A stretch of DNA of 64,000 bases from positions 1 to 64,000 of the forward strand of contig NZ_JABSNU010000011.1 in assembly GCF_013266735.1 (NCBI RefSeq). The letters are read 5' to 3'. Below are positions 42,513-52,058 of the stretch, piece after piece; positions within the stretch are counted from its first letter, which is position 1, and each line of letters begins with the position of its first letter. The notes under the pieces are model-generated. The model was not told the DNA's origin. It saw only the letters and a program-made list of their open reading frames with translations, and ran no database searches. The stretch is from Pedobacter foliorum. GTDB taxonomy: Bacteria > Bacteroidota > Bacteroidia > Sphingobacteriales > Sphingobacteriaceae. Both the position numbers and the translations under genes were made by a program.

Positions 42513-44891
42513 ATGTTTAAACTGAATTTTAAGATAGCCCTTCGTAACCTTTGGAAAAACAAGGTTTATACAGCAATTAATATCGGTGGGCTTTCTATAG
42601 CTCTGGCGGCTTTTATATTGGTGATTCTATATGTTACTTATGAAACGAGCTATGATAAAGATGTACCCAATTATGACAAGATTTATCAGGTAGGCAGGAG
42701 CTTGCCCGACTTTAAAACCGAATACACACCTGCACCTCTTGCTAAATTAATTAAGGATAATTTTCCGGAAGTTGAGGTGGCTGGAAGGATGACTCCTACA
42801 TGGTTCGAATTTCCACTCAATACAGAAAAGGGCAGGATTTATTCAACCAAAAGTTTGATCATGGATTTTAAAGTGGCTAAAATGTTTAATATCTGGCCAG
42901 ATGCAAAGTCAGTTGATGAAAACGATCCTGGATTTCAGGGGTATGTTCCTAAATTGTTTATTAAAGAGCTATTTCCAAATCAGAAGGTAGCATTCCCAGC
43001 AATGGTTGCCTTTGGGCCCAAAAAAGATGGACAACCTGCTAAATTATTTGGTACAATTGATAGGACAGATGAGCATTCTAATATAAAGTTTGATCTTGTA
43101 ACACTCTCAAAAGATATTGCCTTAGACAACATGGATTATGGCACAAATAATTATAGAACCTTTATACAGGTTAAGAAGGGTGTAGATATTGAAGCGCTTC
43201 AGCAAAAAATAGATCGTCTTTTTAAGACAGAGCTTATTAAAGGAGGCTTGCCTGCTAGCGATCGTAGAATTGCTGGACGATCTGTTATATTTCTGGATCC
43301 TCTAAAGAATTTACATTTAAGGCCGATGGCCGGTAACGATACCAACTATAAGATTGTAGTTGCACTTTTTGGCTTAGGTATCCTGATAATCATTATTGCC
43401 TGTATCAACTTTACAAACCTTACCATTGCTCAGGCTACCAAACGGGCAAAAGAAGTTGGGGTAAAGAAGGTATTGGGTGCTTATCGTTTCAACCTTACGT
43501 TTCAGTTTCTCGCAGAGATTTTTATGCAATGCTTGTTGGCCTTAATATTAGGGCTCATTATAGCCGAAATGTTGCTCCCTGTGTTTAATAATTTATTCGG
43601 TATTCCACTGTCGATATGGCATGGAAGTGCAGCTCTTTTTGGTCAACTTCTATTGATCTTAATAGGAGTTACCGTTATATCCGGTATATATCCTGCACTG
43701 GTACTTTCAGGCTATAAACCTGCATCAGTTTTGAAAGGCAATATGCAAACCAGTTATAAAACACTTTGGTTGCGCAATTCTCTTTTGGCAGGTCAGTTTG
43801 TAATTGCCATCATCTTTATTGCAGGCTTGTTGATTGTAAACAATCAGCTAAAATATATGAGGGCAGAGGATAAAGGATTTAAATCATCACAAGTGGTTTT
43901 TATTAAAAATATCCAGTTCTATAACACTCCTAAAGATTTTGAAAGTGCAAGAAACAAAATAATGAAAATACCTGGAGTGAACAACGTAACTGTAGCTTCA
44001 GATATACCAGATGGATCTAAACCGGGTACAAATAATTACAAATTGGAAAGTAAGGAATTGTCAATGGACTTTCTGGATGTGAACTTTGACTACTTTGAAA
44101 CGCTGGATATTAAGCTGAAAAACGGGCGCTTTTTCTCCAGAGATTTTATTGCTGATACTGCTGGTTCTGCAATCCTGAACGAAACTGCAGTGGCTCGCTA
44201 TGGAGTTACTAATCCGGTAGGTAAGGTAATTAGAGGGTGTGATATGGATTATAAAATAGTGGGGGTAGTAAAGGATTTTAAAGCTCAGGGCTTTGAAGCA
44301 GCTGTAGCCCCTACAATATATGCGATTAAGAATCCATGTAATAACAAGAAATTAAAGATAATGGTCAATATCGATCAAAATAGCATGACTTCTGCACTTG
44401 CGACGCTTAAGTCGCAATGGTCAGGTATTAATACGCTTGATGGTGAAGATTTCAGATATGAGTTTTTGGATGAATTGTACGGTAAGCTATTCAAAAAACA
44501 GGAACAGCTTCAGTCGGTATTTTTCTTTGCCGCAATGCTTACCATATTTATTGCAGTACTAGGGCTTTTTGCATTCTCTGCATTTACAACTAACAATAGA
44601 ATTAAGGAAATATCTATCAGGAAAATACTTGGGGCTACAGATTTTCAGATGTTTAAAATGTTAAATACCTTTTTCATCTGGATTGTACTGATTGCCAATC
44701 TTATTGCCTGGCCATTGGCTTATGTATTGGCGAAGAAATGGTTAGAAACCTTTGCTTACAGAATAGATATTCCTCTTTTTCCCTTTTTTATTGCAGCCGT
44801 ATTATCAACGGTTCTTACTGTGCTTACGGTAAGTATCCAAGCCAGAAGGGCAGTGAAAACAAATCCTGCTGATGCATTAAAATATGAATAA
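42513..44891 (+). CDS. MacB/FtsX-type ABC permease 1 (group D)
   Basis: 792 residues. This is the Bacteroidota double form: membrane helix, periplasmic MacB core domain, three-helix FtsX domain (about 280-410), then a second helix, periplasmic domain and FtsX domain. The ATPase-docking turns read AKEVGVKKVLGA and IKEISIRKILGA. It is the most divergent of the nine, e.g. SIALAAFILVILYVTYETSYDKD after the first helix, where the others have IGLAS. It directly follows the ATPase gene and may be the original partner. Transport, or signalling across the envelope, cannot be decided. Confidence 0.9.
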   Translation: MFKLNFKIALRNLWKNKVYTAINIGGLSIALAAFILVILYVTYETSYDKDVPNYDKIYQVGRSLPDFKTEYTPAPLAKLIKDNFPEVEVAGRMTPTWFEFPLNTEKGRIYSTKSLIMDFKVAKMFNIWPDAKSVDENDPGFQGYVPKLFIKELFPNQKVAFPAMVAFGPKKDGQPAKLFGTIDRTDEHSNIKFDLVTLSKDIALDNMDYGTNNYRTFIQVKKGVDIEALQQKIDRLFKTELIKGGLPASDRRIAGRSVIFLDPLKNLHLRPMAGNDTNYKIVVALFGLGILIIIIACINFTNLTIAQATKRAKEVGVKKVLGAYRFNLTFQFLAEIFMQCLLALILGLIIAEMLLPVFNNLFGIPLSIWHGSAALFGQLLLILIGVTVISGIYPALVLSGYKPASVLKGNMQTSYKTLWLRNSLLAGQFVIAIIFIAGLLIVNNQLKYMRAEDKGFKSSQVVFIKNIQFYNTPKDFESARNKIMKIPGVNNVTVASDIPDGSKPGTNNYKLESKELSMDFLDVNFDYFETLDIKLKNGRFFSRDFIADTAGSAILNETAVARYGVTNPVGKVIRGCDMDYKIVGVVKDFKAQGFEAAVAPTIYAIKNPCNNKKLKIMVNIDQNSMTSALATLKSQWSGINTLDGEDFRYEFLDELYGKLFKKQEQLQSVFFFAAMLTIFIAVLGLFAFSAFTTNNRIKEISIRKILGATDFQMFKMLNTFFIWIVLIANLIAWPLAYVLAKKWLETFAYRIDIPLFPFFIAAVLSTVLTVLTVSIQARRAVKTNPADALKYE

Positions 44892-44910
44892 CCTTTAAAT
44901 AACACACACC

Positions 44911-47283
44911 ATGTTTAAACTCAATTTAAAAATAGCCTTACGCAATCTTTGGAAACATAAAACTTCATCGATAATTAATGTTGTCGGTTTAGCCATAGGC
45001 CTTGCATCATGTCTTTTGCTGCTATTATATGTATCCTATGAGTGGAGTTTTGATAAGAAATTTAAAGGCTCAGAAAGTGTCTATCAGGTGATGACTAATT
45101 TTGTTGATGCAAAAGGCAACAATAAGGGAACGGTAGACTTAACCAGCAATGCAATAGCACAGGTTATAAAACAAGAAATTCCAGATATTGACGCGATTAG
45201 TCGTATCAGTAATAATGGACAACAGTTAATAGCAAACGGAGAAAACAGTTTTAAAAAGGAGTCTAAATATGCAGATCCTGATATCCTTAAAATATTTAAT
45301 TACGAATTTATAGCAGGTAATCCTGAGACTGCTTTAAACACTCCTAAGTCCGTTATTTTAACAGAAAGAATGGCAAAGTTGCTATTTAAAGATGGCGATG
45401 CACTTAACAAATCAGTACGTTACAACAACCAGGCAGATTTAATGGTTACAGGTATTGTTAAGAATTTGCCGGCCAATAGTTCTAATACGTTTGATTTTCT
45501 GATGCCATGGTCCTTGTTTGAAACACTTTCTGATTGGGTAAAAAGGCCAGATTGGGGTAATTATAACTGGCAAACAGTTGTCCGTGTAAATGACCAGGCA
45601 AACATTCCTTTGATAAATTCAAAGATGAAAGGAATTATAAAAAAGAACAGTGTTGATGCAACGGATGAGTCTTTTATATTTAAGTTATCTGATAGGCACT
45701 TGTTCGGGAAATTTGTGAATGGGAAAAGTGTTGGTGGTGATATTGAACGTATTTACTTATTTATCGCATTAGCTGTGGGTATTCTGCTAATTGCCTGTAT
45801 CAATTTCATGAACATGGCAACAGCCAAATCAGAGAGAAGGGCTAAAGAAGTAGGTATTAAAAAAACAATAGGAGCGAGCAGGGCCTCTTTAATTTCCCAA
45901 TTCCTAACAGAATCTATTCTGCTAACTGTTATTAGTGTGCTAGTAGCTATTGTATTGGTAGAAATTTTATTGCCAACATTTAATAACCTGCTTAATATAG
46001 AACTTAGTATTGATTATTACAGTAGTGGATACTGGATTGGTATATTAAGCGTAATCCTGTTAACAGGATTGCTGTCTGGAAGTTACCCTGCATTATATCT
46101 TTCTGCTTTTAATCCTATTCAGACTTTAAAAAGAAAAGTTACAAGGGCAAAAGTTATCCCTGTTAGTTTAAGGCAGGTATTGGTTATTGGTCAGTTCAGC
46201 TTTGCAATTATCCTGATTATTGCTACTCTGGTTATTTATAAGCAGGTTCAGTTTATTAAAGACAGGCCGGTAGGTTATGACCTAAATCTTTTAGCTGAGA
46301 TGCCTCAGGAAGGAGAACTGGTAAATAAATTTGATCTTTTTAAGACAGAATTATTAAAATCAGGCGCGGTTACAGCCTTATGTCAATCATCAGGAAGTTT
46401 ATCCAATAGTGGCTCTAGTTTTTGGAATTTCGAATGGCCCGGTATGACCAAGGCAGATAAGGATGTAATTTTTAATCAGATTGCCACCACCTACGACTTT
46501 ACGAAAACAAATGGAATACAAATGGTTTCGGGACGAGATTTCTCTAAGTCATTTGCTTCAGATACTGCGGCATTAATGTTAAGCAGTACTGCTGCGAAAT
46601 TGATGGGGCTTAAAAATCCAATTGGTACACCAGTAAAATACCATGGAAATGACTTCACTGTAGTGGGAGTTTTTAAAGACTTCATTTGGGGCTCGCCATA
46701 TTATACTGACCGACCTATGGTAGTTGCTTTTAGCCAAGGATGGGGTGGTCAGATTACCATGCGTCTTAACCCGAATAATAGTTTAACTAAAAACGTTGAA
46801 TTGATAAGTCAGGTAACCAAACAAATAAATCCTGCTTATCCGGTTGATTTGAAGTTTGTTAATGATCTGTATGCTGTAAAATTACAAGGAGAAAGGGTTC
46901 TCGGTATTTTATCTAACCTATTTGGTGGACTGGCCATATTTATATCTTGTTTAGGGTTGTTTGGTTTGGCGGCTTATAGCGCAGAGCAACGCACTAAAGA
47001 ATTTGGAGTGCGTAAAGTTCTTGGCGCTTCAGTGGCCAGTATTATGCAGTTGCTTTCTGTATCGTTTATGAAAATGATTTTAGTAGCAATGATAATTGGT
47101 GTACCGGTTGCTTATTATCTGATGAATAAGTGGTTGGGTCATTTTGATTTTCGCACCACAATTTCTTGGTGGATTATAGTTATGGCAATATCCGGTACAA
47201 CTGTAATCGCCTTTTTAACAGTAAGCTTTCAGGCCTATAAAGCTGCAAAAGCAAATCCTGTTGACGCATTAAAATACGAATAA
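44911..47283 (+). CDS. MacB/FtsX-type ABC permease 2 (group A)
   Basis: 790 residues with the same double architecture. The docking turn is AKEVGIKKTIGAS in the first FtsX domain and TKEFGVRKVLGAS in the second. The pattern VGYDLNLLAEMPQEGELVNK and the RTKEFGVRK turn are shared with permease 8 (59371), also 790 residues, which defines group A. It starts 19 bases after permease 1 and ends with NPVDALKYE. Confidence 0.9.
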   Translation: MFKLNLKIALRNLWKHKTSSIINVVGLAIGLASCLLLLLYVSYEWSFDKKFKGSESVYQVMTNFVDAKGNNKGTVDLTSNAIAQVIKQEIPDIDAISRISNNGQQLIANGENSFKKESKYADPDILKIFNYEFIAGNPETALNTPKSVILTERMAKLLFKDGDALNKSVRYNNQADLMVTGIVKNLPANSSNTFDFLMPWSLFETLSDWVKRPDWGNYNWQTVVRVNDQANIPLINSKMKGIIKKNSVDATDESFIFKLSDRHLFGKFVNGKSVGGDIERIYLFIALAVGILLIACINFMNMATAKSERRAKEVGIKKTIGASRASLISQFLTESILLTVISVLVAIVLVEILLPTFNNLLNIELSIDYYSSGYWIGILSVILLTGLLSGSYPALYLSAFNPIQTLKRKVTRAKVIPVSLRQVLVIGQFSFAIILIIATLVIYKQVQFIKDRPVGYDLNLLAEMPQEGELVNKFDLFKTELLKSGAVTALCQSSGSLSNSGSSFWNFEWPGMTKADKDVIFNQIATTYDFTKTNGIQMVSGRDFSKSFASDTAALMLSSTAAKLMGLKNPIGTPVKYHGNDFTVVGVFKDFIWGSPYYTDRPMVVAFSQGWGGQITMRLNPNNSLTKNVELISQVTKQINPAYPVDLKFVNDLYAVKLQGERVLGILSNLFGGLAIFISCLGLFGLAAYSAEQRTKEFGVRKVLGASVASIMQLLSVSFMKMILVAMIIGVPVAYYLMNKWLGHFDFRTTISWWIIVMAISGTTVIAFLTVSFQAYKAAKANPVDALKYE

Positions 47284-47300
47284 CCTAAATCAGCCCTAAT

Positions 47301-49664
47301 ATGTTTAAACTGAATTTAAAAATCGCATTACGAAACCTTTGGAAAAACAAGGGTTTTACACTTATAAATATTGGTGGTTTAGGTATAGGATTGGCAAGTT
47401 GTATGGTCTTATTGCTCTATGTTGCTTATGAATGGGGGTATGATAAGCAGTTTACAAACTTCGATAAAACATATGTAGTTTTTAACAATCAGAAAACGCC
47501 TACGGAAACTTTTAGCTTTCCGGCTACTCCAGGAGTTTTAGCTCCAGAGGTGAAACAAACTGTGCCCGGAATAGAAAAAATTACAAGATTAGATTATCCT
47601 ACTGATCGGTTAATCACCTATAAGCAGAACAGCTTTAAAAAAGCAAGCATCTTTGTTGATGCAGACTTCACTAAGATATTCGATCTGAAGGTGCTTAAAG
47701 GAAACCCTTCTGAGTTTTTGAAAAACCCAAACTCTATAGTTCTTACGGAAACACTCGCAAAGAGTCTTTTTGGAGATGAAGATCCTTTAAATAAGACATT
47801 AAAACTTGACAATACTGAAGAATTAAAGGTAGAAGGTGTGATTGCCGATGTGCCAAAAAATAGCAGTATTCAATATGAATACCTGATGCCATGGGTACTG
47901 TACGAAAAACTAAACCCATGGACAAAAGAAGCCTCCTGGGGTAGCAATTTCTGTTTAACATTTGTTCAGTTTAAAGACAATTCATTCTTCGAAAATGCCA
48001 ATAAGCAGTTTCATAGTATGATTAAATCTCATGATAAGAATACGAATGGGGAACTTTTTTTATACCCATTATCTAAGTGGCATTTGTATGGCAAGTTTGC
48101 AAATGGTGTGCCGGTTGGGGGTGCAATTGATCAGTTAAAAATATTCTTTTTACTTGCCTTTTGTATCCTGCTTATTGCCTGTGTAAACTTTATGAACCTA
48201 TCTACTGCCCGTTCTGAGAAAAGGGCTAAAGAGGTTGGGGTGCGAAAAGCCATAGGTTCGAGTAGGAATGCCCTGGTGGGGCAATTTATGATGGAATCAA
48301 TGCTTATGGCCCTAATGAGTATGCTTATAGCTTTTGTATTGATAGAGATTAGTTTACCTTATTTTAATAGCATAATAGGAATTCAATTATCCATTGATTA
48401 TAGCCGCTGGCAATTCTGGACTACATTATTCGGTTTAACTGTTTTAACAGGCTTGTTGTCGGGTAGTTACCCTGCGTTCTATTTGTCGTCTTTTGCCCCA
48501 ATTAAGGTGCTTAAAGGATTTACTCTGGCAGGTAGTTCTTCACTGTCTGTTCGCAAAGGATTGGTGGTATTTCAGTTTGTATTTGCAGCCTGTTTAATTG
48601 TTTGTACTATCGTTATCTATCAGCAATTAAATTACATTAAAAATAAACCAATTGGATACAATAAAAATAATCTGATAGAAATTCCTATACAAGGGAATTT
48701 GAAAACTCCGGCTAAAAGAGAAGTACTTAAAGACCAATTACTGAAATCGGGTGCTGTGACATCGGTAACCAATTTTTCGCAAAGACTAACTGCCGGTGGC
48801 AACAACGGGTATGACGTAAGTTGGCCAGGTAAAAATTTAAACGATAAGATCCTGATAAATTTTAGGTTTACAAGCTATGATCTGGTTAAAACAACAGCTA
48901 TGGAATTGGTTGATGGACGAGATTTTAATCGTCAGTTTGCTGATTCAACAAATGTTCTGGTTAATGAGACTCTTGTTAAAATTATGGGGATGACTAAGCC
49001 TGTTGGCAGCAAGATAAAATGGGGTGATACTGATGCAACTATTGTTGGAGTGCTTAAGGATTATGTAATGGAATCTCCATATCAAAAGTCTAAGCCGGTT
49101 TTGATTGCGCTGAATGATAATTTGGTAAGTTATATTGTTGTACGTGTAAATCCAGATCAGAATGTTAGTACGTCGGTAACTACAATTGATAATCTTGTAA
49201 AGGCACTTAATCCTGGATATCCGGTAGACAGAACATTTGTAGATGATTCTTTTGAAGGTAAGTTTGCCAATGAGAAATTGCTAGGTACCCTATCTAATTG
49301 GTTTGGTGGTTTTGCCGTATTTATTTCTTGCCTTGGCTTATTAGGATTGGCCCTTTATATGGCCGAACAGCGTAAAAAAGAAATCAGCATCCGTAAAGTT
49401 TTAGGGGCAAGTAACCTAAATATTCTTACACTCTTAAATAAGGATTTTGTAAAGTTGGTAGCTATTGCAAATGTAATTGCGTTTCCACTGGCTTATATCA
49501 TTATTAATAAGTGGTTGTCTAGTTACGAATTTAAGGTGTCTATCTCTGTTTTACCATTTGCAATAGCGGCAATCCTATCATTAATTATTGCCATCCTTAC
49601 GGTAAGCGTACAATCAGTAAAAGTGGCAAAAGCAAATCCAATTGATGCATTGAAATACGAATAA
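47301..49664 (+). CDS. MacB/FtsX-type ABC permease 3 (group B)
   Basis: 787 residues. It is the first of four consecutive group B copies, which share IEIPIQGN-like segments, docking turns AKEVGVRKAIGSS and KKEISIRKVLGAS, and NWFGGFAVFISCLGLLGLAL before the last FtsX domain. Most variation from the other copies is in the two periplasmic domains (e.g. FPATPGVLAPEVKQTVPGIE). The gap to permease 2 is 17 bases. Confidence 0.9.
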   Translation: MFKLNLKIALRNLWKNKGFTLINIGGLGIGLASCMVLLLYVAYEWGYDKQFTNFDKTYVVFNNQKTPTETFSFPATPGVLAPEVKQTVPGIEKITRLDYPTDRLITYKQNSFKKASIFVDADFTKIFDLKVLKGNPSEFLKNPNSIVLTETLAKSLFGDEDPLNKTLKLDNTEELKVEGVIADVPKNSSIQYEYLMPWVLYEKLNPWTKEASWGSNFCLTFVQFKDNSFFENANKQFHSMIKSHDKNTNGELFLYPLSKWHLYGKFANGVPVGGAIDQLKIFFLLAFCILLIACVNFMNLSTARSEKRAKEVGVRKAIGSSRNALVGQFMMESMLMALMSMLIAFVLIEISLPYFNSIIGIQLSIDYSRWQFWTTLFGLTVLTGLLSGSYPAFYLSSFAPIKVLKGFTLAGSSSLSVRKGLVVFQFVFAACLIVCTIVIYQQLNYIKNKPIGYNKNNLIEIPIQGNLKTPAKREVLKDQLLKSGAVTSVTNFSQRLTAGGNNGYDVSWPGKNLNDKILINFRFTSYDLVKTTAMELVDGRDFNRQFADSTNVLVNETLVKIMGMTKPVGSKIKWGDTDATIVGVLKDYVMESPYQKSKPVLIALNDNLVSYIVVRVNPDQNVSTSVTTIDNLVKALNPGYPVDRTFVDDSFEGKFANEKLLGTLSNWFGGFAVFISCLGLLGLALYMAEQRKKEISIRKVLGASNLNILTLLNKDFVKLVAIANVIAFPLAYIIINKWLSSYEFKVSISVLPFAIAAILSLIIAILTVSVQSVKVAKANPIDALKYE

Positions 49665-49680
49665 CCTAAACTCAATTAAC

Positions 49681-52041
49681 ATGTTTAAACTCAATCTCAA
49701 AATCGCATTACGAAACCTTTGGAAAAACAAAGCTTACACATTAATTAATGTGGGAGGGTTGGCAATTGGTTTAGCAAGTTGTATGGTATTATTGCTTTAT
49801 GTTGCTTACGAATGGAGTTATGATAAGCAGTTTAAGAACTATGATAAAACCTATGTAGTTTATAATAATGCCAAAGCTAATACACAGGTGTTTAGCTGGG
49901 CATGGACACCGGGTGTTATGGCGAATGAGGTTAAAGAGAAAATCCCCGGAGTAGCATATGCCTCACATTCTACATATCCTTACGATCAGCTAATTAGCAA
50001 CGGAGAAAAGAAGTTTAAAAAAAGTGTAGTTTATGCTGAGCCATCCTTCCTGAAAATATTAAATTATAAGTTCATCAAGGGAAATCCTGATAAGGTTTTA
50101 AAAGAAGTTAATTCAGTAATACTTACAGAAACCATGGCAAAGAATCTGTTTGGTGATGAAGATCCAATCAATAAAACTGTAAAATTTAATAACAAGCATG
50201 TACTAAAAGTAGAAGCCGTTATTGAAGATATTCCAGCGAACAGCAGCATAAGATTTGAGCTTTTAATGCCATGGGCGCTGTATGCAAATGATAATCCATG
50301 GGTAAAAAATTCTGGCTGGGGAGGTAATTTCTGTTTAACGCTGGTGCAGTTGCAAGACAATAGTTTTTTCGAAAAGGCTAATGGACTGATGAAGGGAATT
50401 TACACCCGAAATTCAAAAGATGCCAATGGCCAAGCCTTGCTCCATCCTTTATCAAAATGGCATTTGTATGGTGACTTTGAAAACGGAAAATCAATAGGAG
50501 GTAAAATAGACCAGATTAAAATCTTTTTTATTCTTGCATTTTGTATTCTTTTAATTGCTTGCGTCAATTTCATGAACCTGTCTACTGCCAGATCAGAGAA
50601 AAGGGGCAAAGAAGTAGGAGTGCGTAAGGCGATAGGTTCTTCCAGAAAGTCGCTTATTGGACAATTTATTACCGAGTCTATGCTACTCGCAATAATGGGG
50701 ATGATTATTGCCTTTGTTTTGATAGAGGTAAGTTTGCCTTATTTTAATAGGCTGTTAAATATTCAGTTGGCTATAAATTATCAGGACTGGAAGTTCTGGC
50801 TAGCATTAGTTAGCTTAACATTAATAACAGGTTTTATTGCCGGGAGTTATCCAGCCTTTTACCTGTCTTCTTTTGAACCGGTTAAAGTGTTGAAAGGAGC
50901 TAGTAACATTGGCAACTCATCTCTTTCTGTAAGGAAAATATTAGTTGTCTTTCAATTCAGTTTTGCTACTTGTTTAATCATATGTACGGCAGTTATTTAT
51001 CAGCAATTAAACTACATTAAAAATAAGCCAATTGGTTATAATAATGGAGGGTTAATAGAGATGCCAATACAGGGTAATTTCTCTAACAAAGAAAAGTTGG
51101 ATGTCCTAAAAGATCAACTTATTAAATCAGGTGCAGTTACGAATGTAACTTATTTTAGCACTCCTTTAGGTGATGAAGGTAACAGCACATTCAGTATCAG
51201 CTGGCCGGGTAAAAATTTAAATGATAAGGTGTTGTTTAACTATCGCAATGCTGGCTTTGATTTTATAAAGACAATTGGAGCACAGCTGGTTAACGGTCGT
51301 GATTTTTTAATAAAAACGGATTCCCTTAATGTGGTAGTTAACGAAGCTGCAGTAAAGGTAATGGGGTTAAAGCAGCCGATTGGTACAAAGATCGAGTGGG
51401 ATGGAACTAAAATTACCATTATAGGAGTAATGAAGGATATAATAACTGAATCACCTTATCAAAATTCAAAGCCGATGATCATTTACAACAGGGCTGAAGA
51501 ATTTAGTAACATCATTGTCAGATTAGATCCATCACAAAATTTAAGTACTTCTGTGGATAAAATTGATGGAATTGTTAAATCCTTGAATCCTGATTTTCCA
51601 ATTGAGAGGAGATTTGTAGCTGACACTTATGAATATAAGTATCAAAATGAAAAGCTTCTTGGTATCTTATCCAATTGGTTTGGTGGTTTTGCCATATTTA
51701 TTTCTTGTCTGGGTTTATTAGGCTTAGCATTGTTTATAGCCGAGCAACGTAAAAAAGAAATTAGCATCCGTAAAGTTTTAGGTGCAAGCACGGCAAATAT
51801 TTTAACCTTGCTCAACAAAGATTTTGTTAAGCTGGTATGTATTGCAAATCTGATTGCTTTTCCACTTGCCTATATTATCATCAACAAATGGTTGTCAGCT
51901 TACGAATTTAGAGTTAGTATTTCTGTTCTACCATTTGCAATAGCGGCAATTCTATCATTAATTATTGCCATCCTAACTGTTAGTGTACAATCTGTAAAAG
52001 TGGCTAAATCCAATCCTATCGATGCCTTGAAATACGAATAA
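49681..52041 (+). CDS. MacB/FtsX-type ABC permease 4 (group B)
   Basis: 786 residues, second group B copy. The N-terminal stretch AYEWSYDKQFKNYDKTYVV is nearly the same as in permease 6 but differs in permease 5, a mosaic pattern. Docking turns are GKEVGVRKAIGSS (Gly for the usual Ala) and KKEISIRKVLGAS. It starts 16 bases after permease 3. Confidence 0.9.
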   Translation: MFKLNLKIALRNLWKNKAYTLINVGGLAIGLASCMVLLLYVAYEWSYDKQFKNYDKTYVVYNNAKANTQVFSWAWTPGVMANEVKEKIPGVAYASHSTYPYDQLISNGEKKFKKSVVYAEPSFLKILNYKFIKGNPDKVLKEVNSVILTETMAKNLFGDEDPINKTVKFNNKHVLKVEAVIEDIPANSSIRFELLMPWALYANDNPWVKNSGWGGNFCLTLVQLQDNSFFEKANGLMKGIYTRNSKDANGQALLHPLSKWHLYGDFENGKSIGGKIDQIKIFFILAFCILLIACVNFMNLSTARSEKRGKEVGVRKAIGSSRKSLIGQFITESMLLAIMGMIIAFVLIEVSLPYFNRLLNIQLAINYQDWKFWLALVSLTLITGFIAGSYPAFYLSSFEPVKVLKGASNIGNSSLSVRKILVVFQFSFATCLIICTAVIYQQLNYIKNKPIGYNNGGLIEMPIQGNFSNKEKLDVLKDQLIKSGAVTNVTYFSTPLGDEGNSTFSISWPGKNLNDKVLFNYRNAGFDFIKTIGAQLVNGRDFLIKTDSLNVVVNEAAVKVMGLKQPIGTKIEWDGTKITIIGVMKDIITESPYQNSKPMIIYNRAEEFSNIIVRLDPSQNLSTSVDKIDGIVKSLNPDFPIERRFVADTYEYKYQNEKLLGILSNWFGGFAIFISCLGLLGLALFIAEQRKKEISIRKVLGASTANILTLLNKDFVKLVCIANLIAFPLAYIIINKWLSAYEFRVSISVLPFAIAAILSLIIAILTVSVQSVKVAKSNPIDALKYE

Positions 52042-52058
52042 ATTTAAACACTAAAGTC